The translations under genes and the position numbers were made by a program. A stretch of 39,574 nt of DNA. It comes from an uncultured Phycisphaerae bacterium (GTDB taxonomy: Bacteria; Planctomycetota; Phycisphaerae; UBA1845; PWPN01). Shown piece by piece: positions 8,040 to 17,266 of the stretch. Under the pieces are notes generated by a model. It saw only the letters and a program-made list of their open reading frames with translations, did no database searches and was not told the origin of the DNA. The stretch is from NCBI GenBank assembly GCA_938005315.1, contig CALLOB010000090.1, positions 1 to 39,574 of the forward strand, read 5' to 3'. How positions within the stretch are numbered: position 1 is the stretch's first letter; each line of letters opens with the position of its first letter.

Positions 8040-8996
8040 GTGAATGCCCTGGTCTTCGATCAGCAGCTGAGATACGACACCCAATACCCCGAGCCCGAAC
8101 CGGCGGAGTCCGAAGCCCTGGTGAGGGTCAGCCTGGCGGGGATCTGCGCCACCGACCTGGAGATCGTGCGGGGCTACATGGGCTTCCGGGGCGTGCTGGG
8201 GCACGAGTTCACCGGCACGGTGGTCAAGGGCTCGCGCCCGTGGCGAGGCAGGCGGGTGGTCGCGGAGATCAACTGCGTCTGCGGAAAGTGCAATATGTGC
8301 GTCAGCGGCCTGGCGAACCACTGCCGCCGGCGCACGGTCATCGGCATCGAGGGCCGGGACGGGGCCTTCGCCGACCTCATCGCCGTGCCGGAACGCAACC
8401 TGGTGGAGGTGCCGGCGGCGCTGACCGACGAGCAGGCCGTCTTCGTCGAGCCGCTGGCGGCGGCCTATCAGGTCGTCAAGCAGGTCCCCATCGAGAAACG
8501 CATGCAGGTGGCGGTGGTGGGTTCGGGCCGGCTGGGGCTGCTGGTCGCCCAGGTGCTGGCCGCGACCGGTTGCCGGCTGCTGGTCGTCGGCCGCAACGAG
8601 CGGACGCTGGATTTCTGCGAGAAGCACGGCATCCAGGCGATCGCGGTGTCGCAGCTGGTGCCCCGGGGCGACCGCGACGTGGTCGTCGAGTGCAGCGGCT
8701 CTCCGGCGGGCTTCGACATCGCCGCACAGCTGCTGCGGCCCCGGGGCACGCTGGTGCTCAAGAGCACCTACGCCCATTCGGCGGCGTTGAACCTCGCCCC
8801 GGTGGTGATCAACGAGCTCACAGTCGTCGGCAGCCGCTGCGGACCCTATGCCGACGCGATCAACGCCCTGGCCCGCCGGCAGATCGACGTGGAATCGATG
8901 GTCAGCCGCCGCATGCCGCTGAGCCGGGGCGTCGAGGCCATGCAGATGGCCGCCGATCCGCGCTATATCAAGGTGCTGCTGAAGATCGGGGGCTGA
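8040..8996 (+). CDS. zinc-dependent medium-chain dehydrogenase
   Basis: This 318-residue protein belongs to the zinc alcohol/polyol dehydrogenase (MDR) superfamily. The GTG start has a GGGGAG upstream. Probable catalytic zinc ligands are Cys36 (GICATD), His55 and Glu56 (GHEFTG), and Glu137 (VEPLA). The structural zinc lobe is complete, with Cys81, 84, 87 and 95. The cofactor site is VVGSGRLGLLVA near residue 160, followed by a VVGRNE strand end. It is shorter than the usual 340-350 residues, with compact loops. Substrate cannot be told from sequence; polyol, sugar or threonine dehydrogenases are relatives. The YfiH/PgeF gene follows after 58 bp on the same strand, probably co-transcribed. Confidence 0.88.
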   Translation: MNALVFDQQLRYDTQYPEPEPAESEALVRVSLAGICATDLEIVRGYMGFRGVLGHEFTGTVVKGSRPWRGRRVVAEINCVCGKCNMCVSGLANHCRRRTVIGIEGRDGAFADLIAVPERNLVEVPAALTDEQAVFVEPLAAAYQVVKQVPIEKRMQVAVVGSGRLGLLVAQVLAATGCRLLVVGRNERTLDFCEKHGIQAIAVSQLVPRGDRDVVVECSGSPAGFDIAAQLLRPRGTLVLKSTYAHSAALNLAPVVINELTVVGSRCGPYADAINALARRQIDVESMVSRRMPLSRGVEAMQMAADPRYIKVLLKIGG

Positions 8997-9054
8997 AGGC
9001 CGCGGTCGCGTCGGCGCCTGCGGGGCCCGGCTTGCGGAAGGAGGCACGGAGGCC

Positions 9055-9831
9055 ATGCGGGAGGAGCGTTGCGGCGATCTGACGCTGTTGCGGTTCGAAA
9101 TCCTGGCCGACGCGCCACGCCTGGCCCACGCCGTGGCCGGCCGGCCGCACAACTTCGCCCCGCACCGCGGCCCGCAGCGGGACGAAGCCGTCCGCCGGCG
9201 TCGGCAGGTGTGCGACCTGCTGAAGCTGCCGTTCGAGCGCCTCACCTCCCCCGCGCAGGTCCACGGCCCCGATGTGCTGGCCGTGGAGGAGGGCGACATC
9301 GGCTGCGGCCGCGACGGCCGGGAGTCGGCGGTGCCCCACGTCGACGGACTGATCACCGACCGGCCCGGCGTGCCGCTGGTGCTGCTCTCGGCCGACTGCC
9401 CGCTGGTGTGTGTTTTCGATCCGGATCGGCCCGCCGTCGGAGCGGTGCACGCCAGCTGGAAGGGCACCGTCGCCGGGGCCGCCGGCCGGCTGGTCGCGAT
9501 GATGGCCCGGACGTTCGGCAGCCGGACCGAGCGGCTCCGCGCGGGCGTCGCGCCCAGCGCCGGACCGTGCTGCTACGAGGTCGGGCACGACGTCCGCCGC
9601 CTGGCCCGCACCCGCCTCGAGCAGGCCGACCGGTTCTTCATCGAACGCGACGGCCGGCTGTTCTTCGATCTGTGGGAGGCCAACCGCCGTCAGCTCATCG
9701 ACGCCGGCGTGCCGGCCACGGCGATCGAGGTGGCCGGGCTGTGCAGCATCTGCGACCGGCGCTTCTGGAGTCACCGCCGCGAAGGTCCGGAGACCGGCCG
9801 CACGGCGCTGTTCATCGGGCTGCGGGAATGA
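9055..9831 (+). CDS. pgeF: YfiH/PgeF family protein
   Basis: This 258-residue protein belongs to the former laccase/DUF152 family, now known to act as a cytosolic purine nucleoside phosphorylase/deaminase and, in some bacteria, to edit peptidoglycan precursors. The three metal ligands are recognisable: His70 (AQVHG), Cys115 (SADCPLV) and His132 (AVHASWKG). GVAPSAGPCCYEVG near 161 and CSICDRRFWSHRR near the C-terminus are also family signatures. AAGGAGG lies ten bases upstream of the ATG and a second GGAGG sits very close to it. Length is normal. Context (MDR gene upstream, ileS convergent) gives no further hint. Confidence 0.9.
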   Translation: MREERCGDLTLLRFEILADAPRLAHAVAGRPHNFAPHRGPQRDEAVRRRRQVCDLLKLPFERLTSPAQVHGPDVLAVEEGDIGCGRDGRESAVPHVDGLITDRPGVPLVLLSADCPLVCVFDPDRPAVGAVHASWKGTVAGAAGRLVAMMARTFGSRTERLRAGVAPSAGPCCYEVGHDVRRLARTRLEQADRFFIERDGRLFFDLWEANRRQLIDAGVPATAIEVAGLCSICDRRFWSHRREGPETGRTALFIGLRE

Positions 9832-9841
9832 AGCCGCCGCC

Positions 9842-9858
9842 GGTCCGGGAGACGGACC
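9842..9858 (+). terminator. possible terminator after pgeF
   Basis: GGTCCG (9842-9847) and CGGACC (9853-9858) form a 6-bp stem with a 5-nt loop, followed by TTCTC. It lies between the convergent pgeF and ileS genes. The U-tract is weak. Confidence 0.4.
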
Positions 9859-9913
9859 TTCTCGGCAGAGACGCGCCCGGGCCGGGACGGCGAGGCCGGG
9901 AGAAACGGGGCGT

Positions 9914-12900
9914 TCAACTGACGACTTCGAGTCTGAGGCGCACCGGATGCCCTTCGATCTCCTCGGCGTGGCCCGCCTCGGCCAGCCCCTGCACGATCCG
10001 GAGATCGACGCAGAGCGTTTCGTCGCAGATGTAGCGGCGGTGAGCCTCGACCGCCGCCGCCACGGGCTCGGGGGCGTCGAGGGTCACGCGGATACGCGCC
10101 TGGTAAGCCAGCTGCCGGTTCTTGCGCTGCGTCTGGATCAGGTGCACCACCTCGCGAGCCAGGCCCTCGGCCTTGAGTTCGTCGGTCAACGCGGTGCTGA
10201 GCACCACCACGACCCGCGGCCCCTGGGCGGCGGCCCAGCCGGGGCGGGCCTCCAGAGCGATCTGCACGTCCTCGCCGGTCAGGCGGACGCTCCGGCCGGC
10301 GGCCAGTTCCAGGTCGATGGCCCCGTCGCGCTCCAGCCGGTCCCTGAGCGCCGCTCCGTCGGACCGGGCCAGGGCCTCCTTGATCGCCGGCACGTCCTGG
10401 CGGAAGCGCGAACCGATGGACTTGAAGTTCGGCCGGACCAGATACCGGACATAGCGCTCGGCCTCGGTGGCGAACTCGACGCGCTTGACGTTGAGCTCCT
10501 CGGCGATCAGCGGCAGGTGTCCGGCCAGCCAGGCCTGGTGGGCCGGGTCGGCCAGGACGATCTCCACCTCAGCCAGGGGCTGACGCACCTTGAGCCTGGC
10601 CTCCGTGCGGGCGGCGCGCCCCAGCGAGGCGATCTCGCGGACCACGGCCATCCGGGTCAGCAGCGTGCGGTCGATCCGCGATTCGTCTGGCTGCGGGTAA
10701 TCGCACAGATGCACGCTCTCGGGGGCGTCCGGGAACTGCGACCGCACGAGATTCTGATACAGCGTCTCGGCGAAGAACGGCACGAACGGCGCGATCGTCG
10801 TCGAGAGCGTGCGCAGACACTCCCACAGCGTGCGATAGGCCGCGCGCTTGTCGGGGTCCATGCCGGTCCGCCAGAAGCGCTCGCGCGAACGCCGCACGTA
10901 CCAGTTGCTCAGCGCGTCCACGAAATCCACCAGGCGACGGCAGGCGGGGTGGTTCTCGAAGCGGTCCATCGCCGCCCGCACGTCGGCGACCGTCTGGTTC
11001 AGCTCGGCGATCATCCAGCGGTCCAGCTCGCTGAGCGCCTCTCCGCCGGCGGCCCCGTCGGCCGGCGACCAGCCGTCGATGTTCGCGTAGATCACGAAGA
11101 AGCTGTACACGTTGTACAGCTTGATCAGGAACTCGCGCTGGTCGGTGGCAATCACGTCCTCCTTGAAGCGCACGCCCGTCCAGGGCGTCTGGCCGCTCAG
11201 CAGCGACCAGCGCATGGCGTCGGCGCCCTCCCGGTCGAAGATGTAGCCGGGCTCCCTGTAGTTGCGCTTGCTCTTGGAGAGCTTCTTTCCGTCCTCGCCG
11301 GCCATCAGCCCCAGCACGATGCAGTTGCGGAACGGATGCGGGTAGGGCCGGGAGGTCTCCGGTCCGGCCGCCGGATCCTGCTCGCCGAACAGCATGGTGC
11401 TGATCGCCAGGAGGGTGTAGAACCATCCGCGGGTCTGGTCGATGGCCTCGCTGATGAAGTCCGCCGGGAACCGCGAAGCAAACAGCTCCCGGCTCCCGGG
11501 GACGTGCGGATAACCCCACTGGGCGAACGGCATGCAGCCGCTGTCGAACCAGCAGTCGATGACTTCCGGCACGCGCCGCATCCGGGCGCCCGGAGCGAAA
11601 GGCGAATCGTAGGTGATCGCGTCGATGTACGGCTTGTGGACCTTGAGGTCCTCGATGAGCCCCGGGTCCGCCCGGCGGGCCTGCTCCCACACCTCGGTAC
11701 CCGACACGCCCCGTTTGGCCAGCAGCTCGGCGTAGGACGCCACCGCCTCCTGCCGCCCGGTCCGCTCGCATTCCCAGATCGGCAGCGGCGTCCCCCAGAA
11801 CCGCTCGCGCGACAGCGCCCAGTCCACGTTGTCGGCCAGGAAGTTCCCGAAACGGCCGTCGCGGATGTGCTCGGGCAGCCAGTGGATCCGGGCGTTGTTG
11901 GCCAGAAAGGCGTCGCGGAAGGCCGTCGTGCGGATGAACCAGCTCTTGCGGGCGTACTGGATCAGCGGATCCTCCTCCGCCCGCCAGCAGAACGGGTAGT
12001 CGTGGCGGTACTGCTCGCGCTTCAGCAGGGCGCCGGAGTCCTTGAGCTTGCGGATGATGTCGCCGTCGGCCTCCTTGCAGAACCGGCCGGCGAAATCCGT
12101 GACCGCCGGCACGAAGGTGCCGTCCGGGGCCACCAGCTGCAGAAAACCCAACCCCTTCTCGCGGGCCAGACGGTAGTCGTCCTCGCCGAAGGCCGGGGCG
12201 ATGTGCACGATGCCCGTGCCCGTGTCGAGCGTCACGAAATCGGCGTCCACGACCTCCCAGAACCGCCCGCCCGCCGGCTCGGCGTAGCGGAAAAGCGGCT
12301 CATAGGCCTTCCCGACCAGCGTGCAGCCCTTGAAGACCCCCGCCGTGCGGACGTCTCTGGCCGGATCGACCGGCAGCCCCTTGAACACCGCCGGAATCAG
12401 CTCGCGGGCGAGTATGAACGCCTCTCCGCCCACCTCGACGCGGGCGTAGTCCACGTCCGGATGCACCGCCAGGGCGACGTTGCTGGGCAGCGTCCATGGC
12501 GTGGTCGTCCAGGCCAGGAAACTCGTCTTCGGGTCGTCCCGCAGCCGGAAACGCACGGTGATCGAGGGGTCGTCGACCTCGCGGTAGCCCTGCCCGACCT
12601 CGCCGCTGGACAGGGCCGTGCCGCCCTGCGGCCACCACCAGACCACCTTGTGCCCCTGGTACAGCAGCCCCTTGCGGAACAGCGTGGCCAGCGCCCACCA
12701 CACGCTTTCCACGTACGACTGGCGGTAGGTGACGTAGGCGTCGGACAGGTCGATCCAGAAGCCCAGCCTGCGGGTCAGCTCCTCCCACTCGCGGGTGTAG
12801 CGAAAGACGCTCTCCTGACAGAGCCGGATGAACCTCTCGATGCCGTATTCCTCGATCTGCCGCTTGGTGTGGATGCCCAGCTCCTTGCAGACTTCACCCT

Positions 12901-13177
12901 CGACCGGCAGGCCGTGCGTGTCCCACCCGGCCTTACGCTGGCAGTAGTGGCCGGTCATCGTCCGGTAGCGGGGAAAAACGTCCTTGATCACCCGGGTCAG
13001 GCAGTGCCCCGGGTGCGGCAGGCCGTTGGCCGTCGGCGGACCTTCGTAGAACACGAACGGCGTGCAGCCCTCCCGCTGCCGCAGGGATTTCGCGTAGATG
13101 TCGGCGGATTCCCAGAACTTCAGGATCTCGGCCTCGGTGGCCGGAAAATTGAACTGTGCGGGAACTTCTTTGAACAT
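9914..13177 (-). CDS. ileS: isoleucyl-tRNA synthetase, type-2-like
   Basis: This 1087-residue class I synthetase charges tRNA-Ile in the cytoplasm. The HIGH motif is HPGH at residues 55-58, and the KMSKS loop is KLSKSKR near residue 630. The editing domain lies between them (TTPWTLPSN near 230). The C-terminal anticodon-binding region (NWYVRRSRERFW near 780) is long. Total length and segments such as WWWPQGGTALSSGEVGQGY match the eukaryote-like IleRS2 group rather than the roughly 940-residue IleRS1 that ends in a zinc-binding Cys cluster. IleRS2 enzymes are generally mupirocin-insensitive; that property is an inference here. The start ATG has only a weak upstream purine stretch (GGAACC). The gene stands alone and convergent with pgeF. 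Confidence 0.95.
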   Translation of the reverse strand: MFKEVPAQFNFPATEAEILKFWESADIYAKSLRQREGCTPFVFYEGPPTANGLPHPGHCLTRVIKDVFPRYRTMTGHYCQRKAGWDTHGLPVEGEVCKELGIHTKRQIEEYGIERFIRLCQESVFRYTREWEELTRRLGFWIDLSDAYVTYRQSYVESVWWALATLFRKGLLYQGHKVVWWWPQGGTALSSGEVGQGYREVDDPSITVRFRLRDDPKTSFLAWTTTPWTLPSNVALAVHPDVDYARVEVGGEAFILARELIPAVFKGLPVDPARDVRTAGVFKGCTLVGKAYEPLFRYAEPAGGRFWEVVDADFVTLDTGTGIVHIAPAFGEDDYRLAREKGLGFLQLVAPDGTFVPAVTDFAGRFCKEADGDIIRKLKDSGALLKREQYRHDYPFCWRAEEDPLIQYARKSWFIRTTAFRDAFLANNARIHWLPEHIRDGRFGNFLADNVDWALSRERFWGTPLPIWECERTGRQEAVASYAELLAKRGVSGTEVWEQARRADPGLIEDLKVHKPYIDAITYDSPFAPGARMRRVPEVIDCWFDSGCMPFAQWGYPHVPGSRELFASRFPADFISEAIDQTRGWFYTLLAISTMLFGEQDPAAGPETSRPYPHPFRNCIVLGLMAGEDGKKLSKSKRNYREPGYIFDREGADAMRWSLLSGQTPWTGVRFKEDVIATDQREFLIKLYNVYSFFVIYANIDGWSPADGAAGGEALSELDRWMIAELNQTVADVRAAMDRFENHPACRRLVDFVDALSNWYVRRSRERFWRTGMDPDKRAAYRTLWECLRTLSTTIAPFVPFFAETLYQNLVRSQFPDAPESVHLCDYPQPDESRIDRTLLTRMAVVREIASLGRAARTEARLKVRQPLAEVEIVLADPAHQAWLAGHLPLIAEELNVKRVEFATEAERYVRYLVRPNFKSIGSRFRQDVPAIKEALARSDGAALRDRLERDGAIDLELAAGRSVRLTGEDVQIALEARPGWAAAQGPRVVVVLSTALTDELKAEGLAREVVHLIQTQRKNRQLAYQARIRVTLDAPEPVAAAVEAHRRYICDETLCVDLRIVQGLAEAGHAEEIEGHPVRLRLEVVS

Positions 13178-13801
13178 CGTGGCGGTTCCAGGTCGCCGGC
13201 CGTGAAGCCCCGCGGATCAGAGGCGCCGCGGCCCGGGCCAGGCCGGTCTCCGCTCCGGGCCGGCCCGGCCCGTGAGGCGGAACGGCCATGTTATTCGCCT
13301 CCGGGGCGGCTTGCACGCCCGGTGCCCGAGCCCCGGCCGCGCCGTGTCCGCGACAGGTCGGGCCTGGCGGTCCGCGGCTTCCGCGAAGCGGGACGCTCCC
13401 GCTGGGACGCGATTCCTCGCGTCCCCGATCACGCTTTCCGGCGCTCACTTTCCCGCCCCCGACAGAGCGGGGCCCTCCAGGCGACCGGTGCGGGACCTCC
13501 GGGCAGCCCAGGGGGCCGTTCAGGCGACCGACGCGGCCGCCCGAGGCGGCGGATGGGGCGAAAGGAGTCTCCCGGCCCGTTGAGGGAATCCATGGCCACC
13601 TGACTGGCCACGCGACTGGCCGCCTTGGCGCCGCCACCCGTCTGAGGTGGGCCCCAGCACGGGCTCAAGGGGCTCTACGCCCGCCTGTCAGGAGGCGTCC
13701 AGAACCTGCCACCCGAAGGCGGCGGAACCCCGGCCATTTTGAGGAAAGAACGACTGGTCACGTAGCCTCGGGCTGGAGCATGTCGCTCTGAGAGGCCAGG
13801 C
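13178..13801. other. gene-poor region upstream of ileS
   Basis: I find no credible gene here. A weak promoter for ileS may lie on the minus strand at TAACAT (plus 13288-13293), with a poor -35. Two adjacent hairpins occur: AGCGGGA-CGC-TCCCGCT (13388-13404) and GGGACGC...GCGTCCC (13404-13425). I saw no T-box or other known leader. Confidence 0.4.
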
Positions 13802-14040
13802 ATGGCCAATCGGCTCAAGATGGCTGTCATCGACTCGATACATATCTGTCAGAGCAGGGCTATTCCGGGCGTCGGGCGGCCCGGCTGCTGGGGATCGACC
13901 GGGCGACGGTTCGGTGGTACGCAGAGCTGGCCCGGTCAGAACCGGCCGGGACGCCTCCCGGGTTGGGGGGGGCTGAACCGCCTGCGGATCCAAATCCCCC
14001 CGGGGTGCCTTCCGGGTTTCTGCCGGAAGATCCTTCAAAG
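13802..14040 (+). pseudogene. IS21-type istA transposase remnant
   Basis: ATG 13802 begins MANRLKMAVIDSIH, a start I associate with IS21-family IstA transposases in planctomycetes. A missing base near 13844-13848 shifts the frame; in the next frame the protein continues LSEQGYSGRRAARLLGIDRA, TVRWYAEL, then a Pro/Gly-rich linker typical of these proteins. Together this is the N-terminal helix-turn-helix of IstA. Homology fades near 14040 and neither the DDE domain nor istB is present. It is a dead fragment of about 80 codons with at least one frameshift, showing past insertion at this site. Confidence 0.6.
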
Positions 14041-14426
14041 CCAGCCGCGAGCCTCCCGGGCCGCCGGCGCGACCGGGGCGAATGGTTCGCGGTTCTGTGG
14101 CCCCCGATACCAGCGGATCAGGACATGCTGCAGTCGCAGCTGCGCGTCGAGGAGACGGACGGGGCCGGTGCCTTGCCGGGTCCGGTACATTCCGGCGCCG
14201 GTTGACCTTCGGGGGGAGCGGGCGCGGCTCTCTTTCGCGTCCCGACCGGTCTGTCCGCCTCGGCATTCCTCCGGCGGCATCACCGGCACCGGCCCTGCCG
14301 CACATCGCATGGACGCGGCGGATGTGGTGGACTCCGCCGGCCGCAGGGGCGTCATGGGTCCCATTCAGGCCCAGGCGACATGGCCCGGTCGCCTGGGCCG
14401 GACGTCACCGCACCCATGGATCCCAC
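14041..14426. other. non-coding region with repeats after the GH116 gene
   Basis: I see no supported gene here. It contains a 12-bp perfect inverted repeat at 14368-14399 and one copy (14356-14379) of an imperfect 24-bp direct repeat whose other copy, at 14417-14440, includes the GH116 stop codon. Confidence 0.45.
14368..14399 (-). terminator. 12-bp perfect hairpin after the GH116 gene
   Basis: GGCCCAGGCGAC (14368-14379) pairs perfectly with GTCGCCTGGGCC (14388-14399) across an 8-nt loop, 27 bp beyond the GH116 stop. No U-tract follows on the minus strand, so it may stabilise the mRNA end rather than terminate. Confidence 0.4.
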
Positions 14427-17027
14427 TCAGGCGCAGGGGACGTAATCGATGCGTTGGACGTCGATGGCCCCGGCGCGGACCTCCAGGAACGGCTTGCCGT
14501 CCTTGACGCCCACGGTTCCGTAGCCTCCGGCCGTCGCGATGAACGCCCGGAAGTCGCCCTTCACGCGCGGCCGCAGGTACAGCACCTTCTCCACGGCGTC
14601 GTAGCGGGCGCCGCTGAGTCCCTGCAGCAGGCCGTAAGAGGACATCGCCCGGGCATACCAGTGCCCGCACTCGTACTCGTTGAACGGGTTGCGGATCCGG
14701 CCGTCGTAACGGTCGCGGCAGACGCGGACGATCTCCAGTCCCTCCTCGACACAGCCCATCATCATCAGGTGGGAGGCAACCTGGTACTCGATGCCGGTCC
14801 AGACCTCATTGCTGTAGACGAACGGCAGCGACAGGGCTTCGCCCTTGGGCCAGGTGCACAGCAGCAGCCCGCCCTCGGCGCCGCAGGCGAACGACGGGCG
14901 CTGCGGATTGGCATGGGTGGAGAGGTCGCGGCGAAGGTTGTAACGGTGGACCGCCCGCAGGTGGCTGACGACCTTGTCGGGGTCCAGCACCTGTCCGACG
15001 CCGCAGACCAGGGCCATCCACGAGCCCAGTACCCCGTCGGCCAAGCAACCCTTGCCGTACTGGTATTTGGGCCCTTCCTTCCTGAGCAGTTCAACGGCCT
15101 CGGGCGAGTAGCCGCCGCCGAAGCCGTGCAGTTCGGTCGGGCTGGAGGCCCGCAGCCCCTCCCAGCGGATCTCCTGGATGAAGTACTCGCCGTCGAACAG
15201 CTTCTCATGGGCATATTTCAGCCCTTTCTCAAGCAGTTCGGCGAATAACGGCACCTCGTCGCCGAGGGCCTTGCCCATGTTGACCGCGGCGGCCAGAGCC
15301 CCGAGGTAGAAGCTGGTGCACATGCCGTCGGGGCCCCAGAACTCGATGTCGTAGGTGTTGTGGTGCGGCTCCTCGAGGACGCCCTTGTGACCGGGATCCC
15401 AGGTTTCGATGCAGTAGCTCAGGCTGGCCTTGACCTTCGGCCAGAGGCGTCGCAGCCATTGGGTGTCGCCGCTGATCCGCCACTCGCGGTGGACCTTCAT
15501 GATGCCGCCGAGCTGGCCGTCGGCCGCGGCGTGGAAGTCGTGCTTGAGCGGACGGATCGGCAGGGCCGATCGGAAAGCCTGGTGGCCGCGGTCGTCCTGG
15601 GAGACCTCGAACTCGGTCTCCCGGAGGGTGCGTTCCAGCGCGGGGAACAGGTGCGGCATCGCCTGGGCGTAGTTCCAGACGTGGGTGCAGGAGCCGGCGC
15701 AGCAGCCGCGGTTGTCACAGCAGCCCTCCCAGGCCCAGATCCGCCCGTCGGCCTGGCGCAGCACGGTCGGCGACTTGAGGATCGTCAGATTGGCGGCCAC
15801 GGCCTCGATGACCTCCGGCGGCAGGTTGGTGTCATAGAAGCAGTCGGCGAAGGCCGTGGAACGCCGGCGCAGACTGTCGTACTCGCGGCTCCAGGTCTCG
15901 GCCACGGCGTCGATGTCCGCGAACCGGGCGGCGTACCAGGGCACGTGCGTACCCGGATCGGCGGCGACGCCCTCGGGATCGTTGCCGTGGCGCAGGGTGG
16001 TCCGGCCGGCGTGCCAGCACAGTTGCAGGACGACGGTCTTCTCCCCGCCGGGGGGAAGCTCCAGCGGCACGAACAGCGATGCTCCCGGCGCCGGGTCGCC
16101 CTCGGTGATCGGTGGACGGTCGTAACAGGCGGCCTCGTGCACGTCCTTCCAGGCCATCGTCAGGGAGTCGAACCAGCCGCCGCGGAACCAGGCGTGGTTG
16201 ACCTTGACCGCAGGGTCGGTGACCCGGGCGCAAAACGCCCCGGCATCCTGCGGGGCTTCCTCGGTCCCTTCCTGGAACAGCACGAAGCCGCCAGCGATCG
16301 GCCGGACGCCGTGCCGGCCCTTGCCGCGCTGCATGAAGTTGCGGGTGTTGAAGGAGAAGACCGCCGAGAGCGGCCGGTCGGAGGCGTTCACCAGCCGGTA
16401 CTCCAGGGCGGCCACCGGCAGGCTGGAGGCGTCGGCGTCGCCGGGCACGAAGGGACTCCAGCCGGTGATCTCGGCCTTGATCGGCAGGGCCGCATCCTCG
16501 ATCGCGACGATGCCGAAGGGGAACCGCGTACGAAAGACCGCCCGGGCGAAGCGCGGCAGCCCGTAGTTCTTGCCGGTGGCTCCGTTGCCGGTATCCGGCG
16601 GGCCGAACAGCTTCCAGGTGGGCACCGGGCCTTCCAGCACGCGGGCCAGCTCGGGCCTGCCGGGCACGCTGACGGCCGCAAAGACGCACGGCTCGTTGTA
16701 GACCTCGGGCTGCTGCCGCAGCGAGACATGCGACAGGGCCCCGGTGCCCTCCAGGCAGATCATGCCCGCCCCGATCCCGCCCATCGGAAAGGCCACGCGG
16801 CTGTTGCGGCTGCCGGCATAGACGCCGTCATAGCGGCGGGGCCCGTCCTCCGCGGCTGCGGCCGGCAGGGCAGCCTGTGCGCCGGCGGCCGCGAGCCCGA
16901 GGGGCGATGCGGCACCGACCTGAGCCGACGGCAGACCGGAAGCGACGCCGATCGCGCCGGCGGTGAACACCGACTGCTTGAGGAAGTCCCGACGGGGCAT
17001 GAACCCGGGCACATTCGCAAGCGACAT
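14427..17027 (-). CDS. Tat-exported GH116-like glycosidase (DUF608)
   Basis: The protein has 866 residues, with a clear twin-arginine signal (PRRDFLKQSVFTAGAIG, residues about 11-27) and AAAGGAG six bases upstream of the ATG. The N-terminal domain starts with VAFPMGGIGAGMICLEGTG (about 78-97), the hallmark of the GBA2/GH116 group of beta-glycosidases. The C-terminal (alpha/alpha)6 domain contains CTHVWNYAQAM near 450 and HNTYDIEFWGPDG near 556. From memory the Asp of HNTYD aligns with the acid/base Asp of characterised GH116 enzymes, but I could not place the nucleophile Glu, so the activity is not secure. Known members cleave glucosides, xylosides or glucosylceramide. Folded export by Tat suggests a periplasmic or surface enzyme. 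It is divergent from the GH42-like gene. Confidence 0.82.
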   Translation of the reverse strand: MSLANVPGFMPRRDFLKQSVFTAGAIGVASGLPSAQVGAASPLGLAAAGAQAALPAAAAEDGPRRYDGVYAGSRNSRVAFPMGGIGAGMICLEGTGALSHVSLRQQPEVYNEPCVFAAVSVPGRPELARVLEGPVPTWKLFGPPDTGNGATGKNYGLPRFARAVFRTRFPFGIVAIEDAALPIKAEITGWSPFVPGDADASSLPVAALEYRLVNASDRPLSAVFSFNTRNFMQRGKGRHGVRPIAGGFVLFQEGTEEAPQDAGAFCARVTDPAVKVNHAWFRGGWFDSLTMAWKDVHEAACYDRPPITEGDPAPGASLFVPLELPPGGEKTVVLQLCWHAGRTTLRHGNDPEGVAADPGTHVPWYAARFADIDAVAETWSREYDSLRRRSTAFADCFYDTNLPPEVIEAVAANLTILKSPTVLRQADGRIWAWEGCCDNRGCCAGSCTHVWNYAQAMPHLFPALERTLRETEFEVSQDDRGHQAFRSALPIRPLKHDFHAAADGQLGGIMKVHREWRISGDTQWLRRLWPKVKASLSYCIETWDPGHKGVLEEPHHNTYDIEFWGPDGMCTSFYLGALAAAVNMGKALGDEVPLFAELLEKGLKYAHEKLFDGEYFIQEIRWEGLRASSPTELHGFGGGYSPEAVELLRKEGPKYQYGKGCLADGVLGSWMALVCGVGQVLDPDKVVSHLRAVHRYNLRRDLSTHANPQRPSFACGAEGGLLLCTWPKGEALSLPFVYSNEVWTGIEYQVASHLMMMGCVEEGLEIVRVCRDRYDGRIRNPFNEYECGHWYARAMSSYGLLQGLSGARYDAVEKVLYLRPRVKGDFRAFIATAGGYGTVGVKDGKPFLEVRAGAIDVQRIDYVPCA

Positions 17028-17083
17028 GGGCGCTCCTTTCTCGTCGATGAATCCGATGTCCCTGGCCGGCGGCCGCCGGAGAG

Positions 17084-17111
17084 ATCATAACGCCCGGGCG
17101 GCAAGTGGCAA
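17084..17111 (-). promoter_or_regulatory. promoter of the GH116-like gene
   Basis: On the minus strand TTGCCA (plus 17106-17111) is followed 16 bp later by TATGAT (plus 17084-17089), about 57 bp upstream of the start codon. Confidence 0.5.
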
Positions 17112-17266
17112 GTTCGACGCTGCCGACCGTAAAACCACCCGGCGCGGCCCATCGCCGCGTGCCGACCACTGAGGGGGGCTTTCAGAGCCCGCACCGGATG
17201 ACTAAACTGACCGTCATGGCGGCCGCGGCGCGGCCCCGGTTCGCTTCCATCCCTTCAGGAGCTTCG

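Noticed and set aside
13178-13300. T-box leader for ileS
   Set aside because: No T-box sequence or terminator/antiterminator pair is visible upstream of ileS.
9947-13603. 1218-residue plus-strand ORF opposite ileS
   Set aside because: It is a shadow of ileS, rich in His, Arg, Asp and Val, with no family motifs.
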